From positions 1 through 64,000 of the forward strand of contig CACBAO010000003.1 in assembly GCA_902537235.1 (NCBI GenBank): 64,000 bases of DNA, given 5' to 3'. A program made the translations under genes and the position numbers. This document shows, in pieces, positions 63,028-64,000 of the stretch. How positions within the stretch are numbered: the stretch's first letter is position 1; every line of letters begins with the position of its first letter. The notes below the pieces were generated by a model. The model was not told the DNA's origin. It saw nothing but the letters and a program-made list of their open reading frames with translations, and did not search any database. This stretch comes from an uncultured Alphaproteobacteria bacterium (lineage in GTDB: Bacteria > Pseudomonadota > Alphaproteobacteria > Rhodobacterales > Rhodobacteraceae).

Positions 63028-64000
63028 TTACATGTTTTTCAATTTTTTTACTATTGTGTTCATTCCCATAGAGAAAGAGCCTTTAATCATTACTATATCT
63101 CCGTTGCTAAGTTTATTAACTAAAACATTTTGCATATCTAGAGCGGTTTCAGTCCAGGCCCCTCGCTTAGAGTACGGCAATACATCATATAAGTTTCTCA
63201 TTCGCGGACCCACACAAAAAATTTTATCAATTTTATCCAATCTTGCAAACTTCGATATATTTATATGTTCTTTTACTTCAGAACAGCCTAGTTCCAGCAT
63301 GTCTCCTAAAACAGCAATTCTTCTTGGTTGGTGGTAATTAATTTTTTTGCTTGTAAAAATACAGACAAGCGTCTCTAAAGAAGATTTTACTGAACTTGGG
63401 TTTGCATTATAGCTTTCGTCTATAAGGTGTATAGATATTTTGTTATAATCGTTTTTAAATTTTATTTCCGTAACTTGACCGCGTCCAGCCAATGGCGACC
63501 ACTTCTCTAGGGCCAAAATCGCTTCTGCTGGGTTTAACTTCAGCGAGCATACTAGAGTCAATAGCGCAGCTGCATTTTTAATGTAATGTTTTCCCGCAGT
63601 TTCTAGCTTTATATTCCATACATTTCGTTCTTGATCTAAAATTCTTGAAGTAATAGTGTTTCTATACACTTCTATATCGCTAATCCTTACATCACTGCAT
63701 TCTTCTTCTCCAAATGAGATTATATGTGAACCAAATCCTTGAACCTTTGTTTTAAGCTTACTAAATTTTTCAATTCCTCTCGGAATTATGGCTATACCTT
63801 TTTCTTTCTGCCCATAGCAAATGGAAGCCTTTTCGTCTACAATGTTATTTAAAGACTTAAGACCTTCAATATGACCAATTGATACGTCTGTTATAATGAC
63901 ATGATCGGGTTTAACTAACTGGGATAATTCCGCAATTTCTCCTAAGCAATTTGTACCAATTTCCACTAAAACGTATTTGGTATCTTTCGGTATAGTAGCC
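63028..64000 (-). CDS. murF: UDP-MurNAc-tripeptide-D-Ala-D-Ala ligase, N-terminal part beyond window
   Basis: Partial gene: the frame stays open to the right edge, where it reads ATIPKDTKYVLVEIGTN. It therefore continues beyond the window, and the internal GTG at 63966 is not its start. Visible marks are VEIGTNCLGEIAEL, ITDVSIGHIEG, the ATP-site LIDESYNANPSSVKSSLETL, AVLGDMLELG and the C-terminal VMIKGSFSMGMNTIVKKL. It adds D-Ala-D-Ala made by Ddl. The P-loop lies outside the window. Confidence 0.95.
   Translation of the reverse strand, partial: ATIPKDTKYVLVEIGTNCLGEIAELSQLVKPDHVIITDVSIGHIEGLKSLNNIVDEKASICYGQKEKGIAIIPRGIEKFSKLKTKVQGFGSHIISFGEEECSDVRISDIEVYRNTITSRILDQERNVWNIKLETAGKHYIKNAAALLTLVCSLKLNPAEAILALEKWSPLAGRGQVTEIKFKNDYNKISIHLIDESYNANPSSVKSSLETLVCIFTSKKINYHQPRRIAVLGDMLELGCSEVKEHINISKFARLDKIDKIFCVGPRMRNLYDVLPYSKRGAWTETALDMQNVLVNKLSNGDIVMIKGSFSMGMNTIVKKLKNM

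Noticed and set aside
1-64000. Mobile elements, prophage, CRISPR, toxin-antitoxin or defence islands
   Set aside because: Reading through all genes and gaps I saw no transposase, integrase, direct-repeat array or known defence domain; nearly all of the window is accounted for by housekeeping or metabolic genes.

Overview
The window is a gene-dense, visibly AT-rich stretch of a proteobacterial chromosome. The gene families and their order point to an alphaproteobacterium close to the Rhodobacterales. Markers include glyQ - small membrane protein - glyS - PEP-utilising enzyme, yceD-rpmF-plsX-ihfA-merR, argS-SPOR-scpA-scpB, bolA-dnaJ-cobS-cobT, ccmI-ruvX, a long two-domain dCTP-deaminase-like protein, a four-subunit sarcosine oxidase, and the murF-mraY-murD-ftsW-murG-murC-murB-ddl-ftsQ-ftsA-ftsZ-lpxC cluster. 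High AT content, short or overlapping gene ends and the absence of mobile DNA suggest a streamlined, probably marine, free-living member. The lineage is inferred from synteny and family membership, not from a database search.

Layout. Bases 1-9312 (minus strand) hold folate genes (folP partial, gph-like, folB), a secreted cell wall hydrolase, a PPDK-like protein, glyS, a small membrane protein, glyQ and folE. Bases 9506-11241 (plus) hold pyrC and pyrE, followed by olsB (minus), msrB (plus) and a BamE-like lipoprotein (minus). Bases 12847-16727 (plus) hold yceD, rpmF, plsX, ihfA, a merR-type regulator, tRNA-Pro(GGG) and dcd. Bases 16732-21747 (minus) hold scpB, scpA, a SPOR protein, argS and dgt. 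Bases 21823-22937 (plus) hold an IscA/ErpA-type protein and xthA, then a flavin monooxygenase and dksA (minus). Bases 24701-27608 (plus) hold a MoxR-like ATPase, a tiny membrane ORF, a CoxE-like VWA protein and an M48 protease. Bases 27592-32700 (minus) are the soxBDAG operon. Then come ccmI-ruvX (plus), dusA and puuD-like (minus), pepN and gatB (plus), bolA (minus), dnaJ-cobS-cobT-aminopeptidase P (plus), a thioesterase (minus) and a GlcD-like oxidase (plus). The remainder from 47626 (minus) is recN-bamD-lpxC and the division/cell wall cluster, ending inside murF at the right edge.

How the genes work together. The minus-strand block from 64000 down to 50129 builds the peptidoglycan precursor (MurF, MraY, MurD, MurG, MurC, MurB, Ddl), the divisome core (FtsW, FtsQ, FtsA, FtsZ) and the first committed lipid A step (LpxC), mostly in overlapping genes. 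soxBDAG supports growth on sarcosine, the end of glycine betaine demethylation, and feeds tetrahydrofolate-bound C1 units. Folate genes (folP, folB, folE) lie at the left end. Two separate AAA+ ATPase/VWA pairs occur: MoxR/CoxE-like and CobS/CobT.

No intergenic gap exceeds about 200 bases. I found no insertion sequence, integrase, prophage, CRISPR array, toxin-antitoxin pair or recognisable defence system. The most interesting points are a PPDK homologue whose ATP-binding half has lost its signature residues while the phosphohistidine and PEP halves remain, a GANTC-containing palindrome that overlaps a candidate ftsZ promoter, loss of fabH and possibly nagZ from otherwise conserved neighbourhoods, and unusually frequent TTG start codons.
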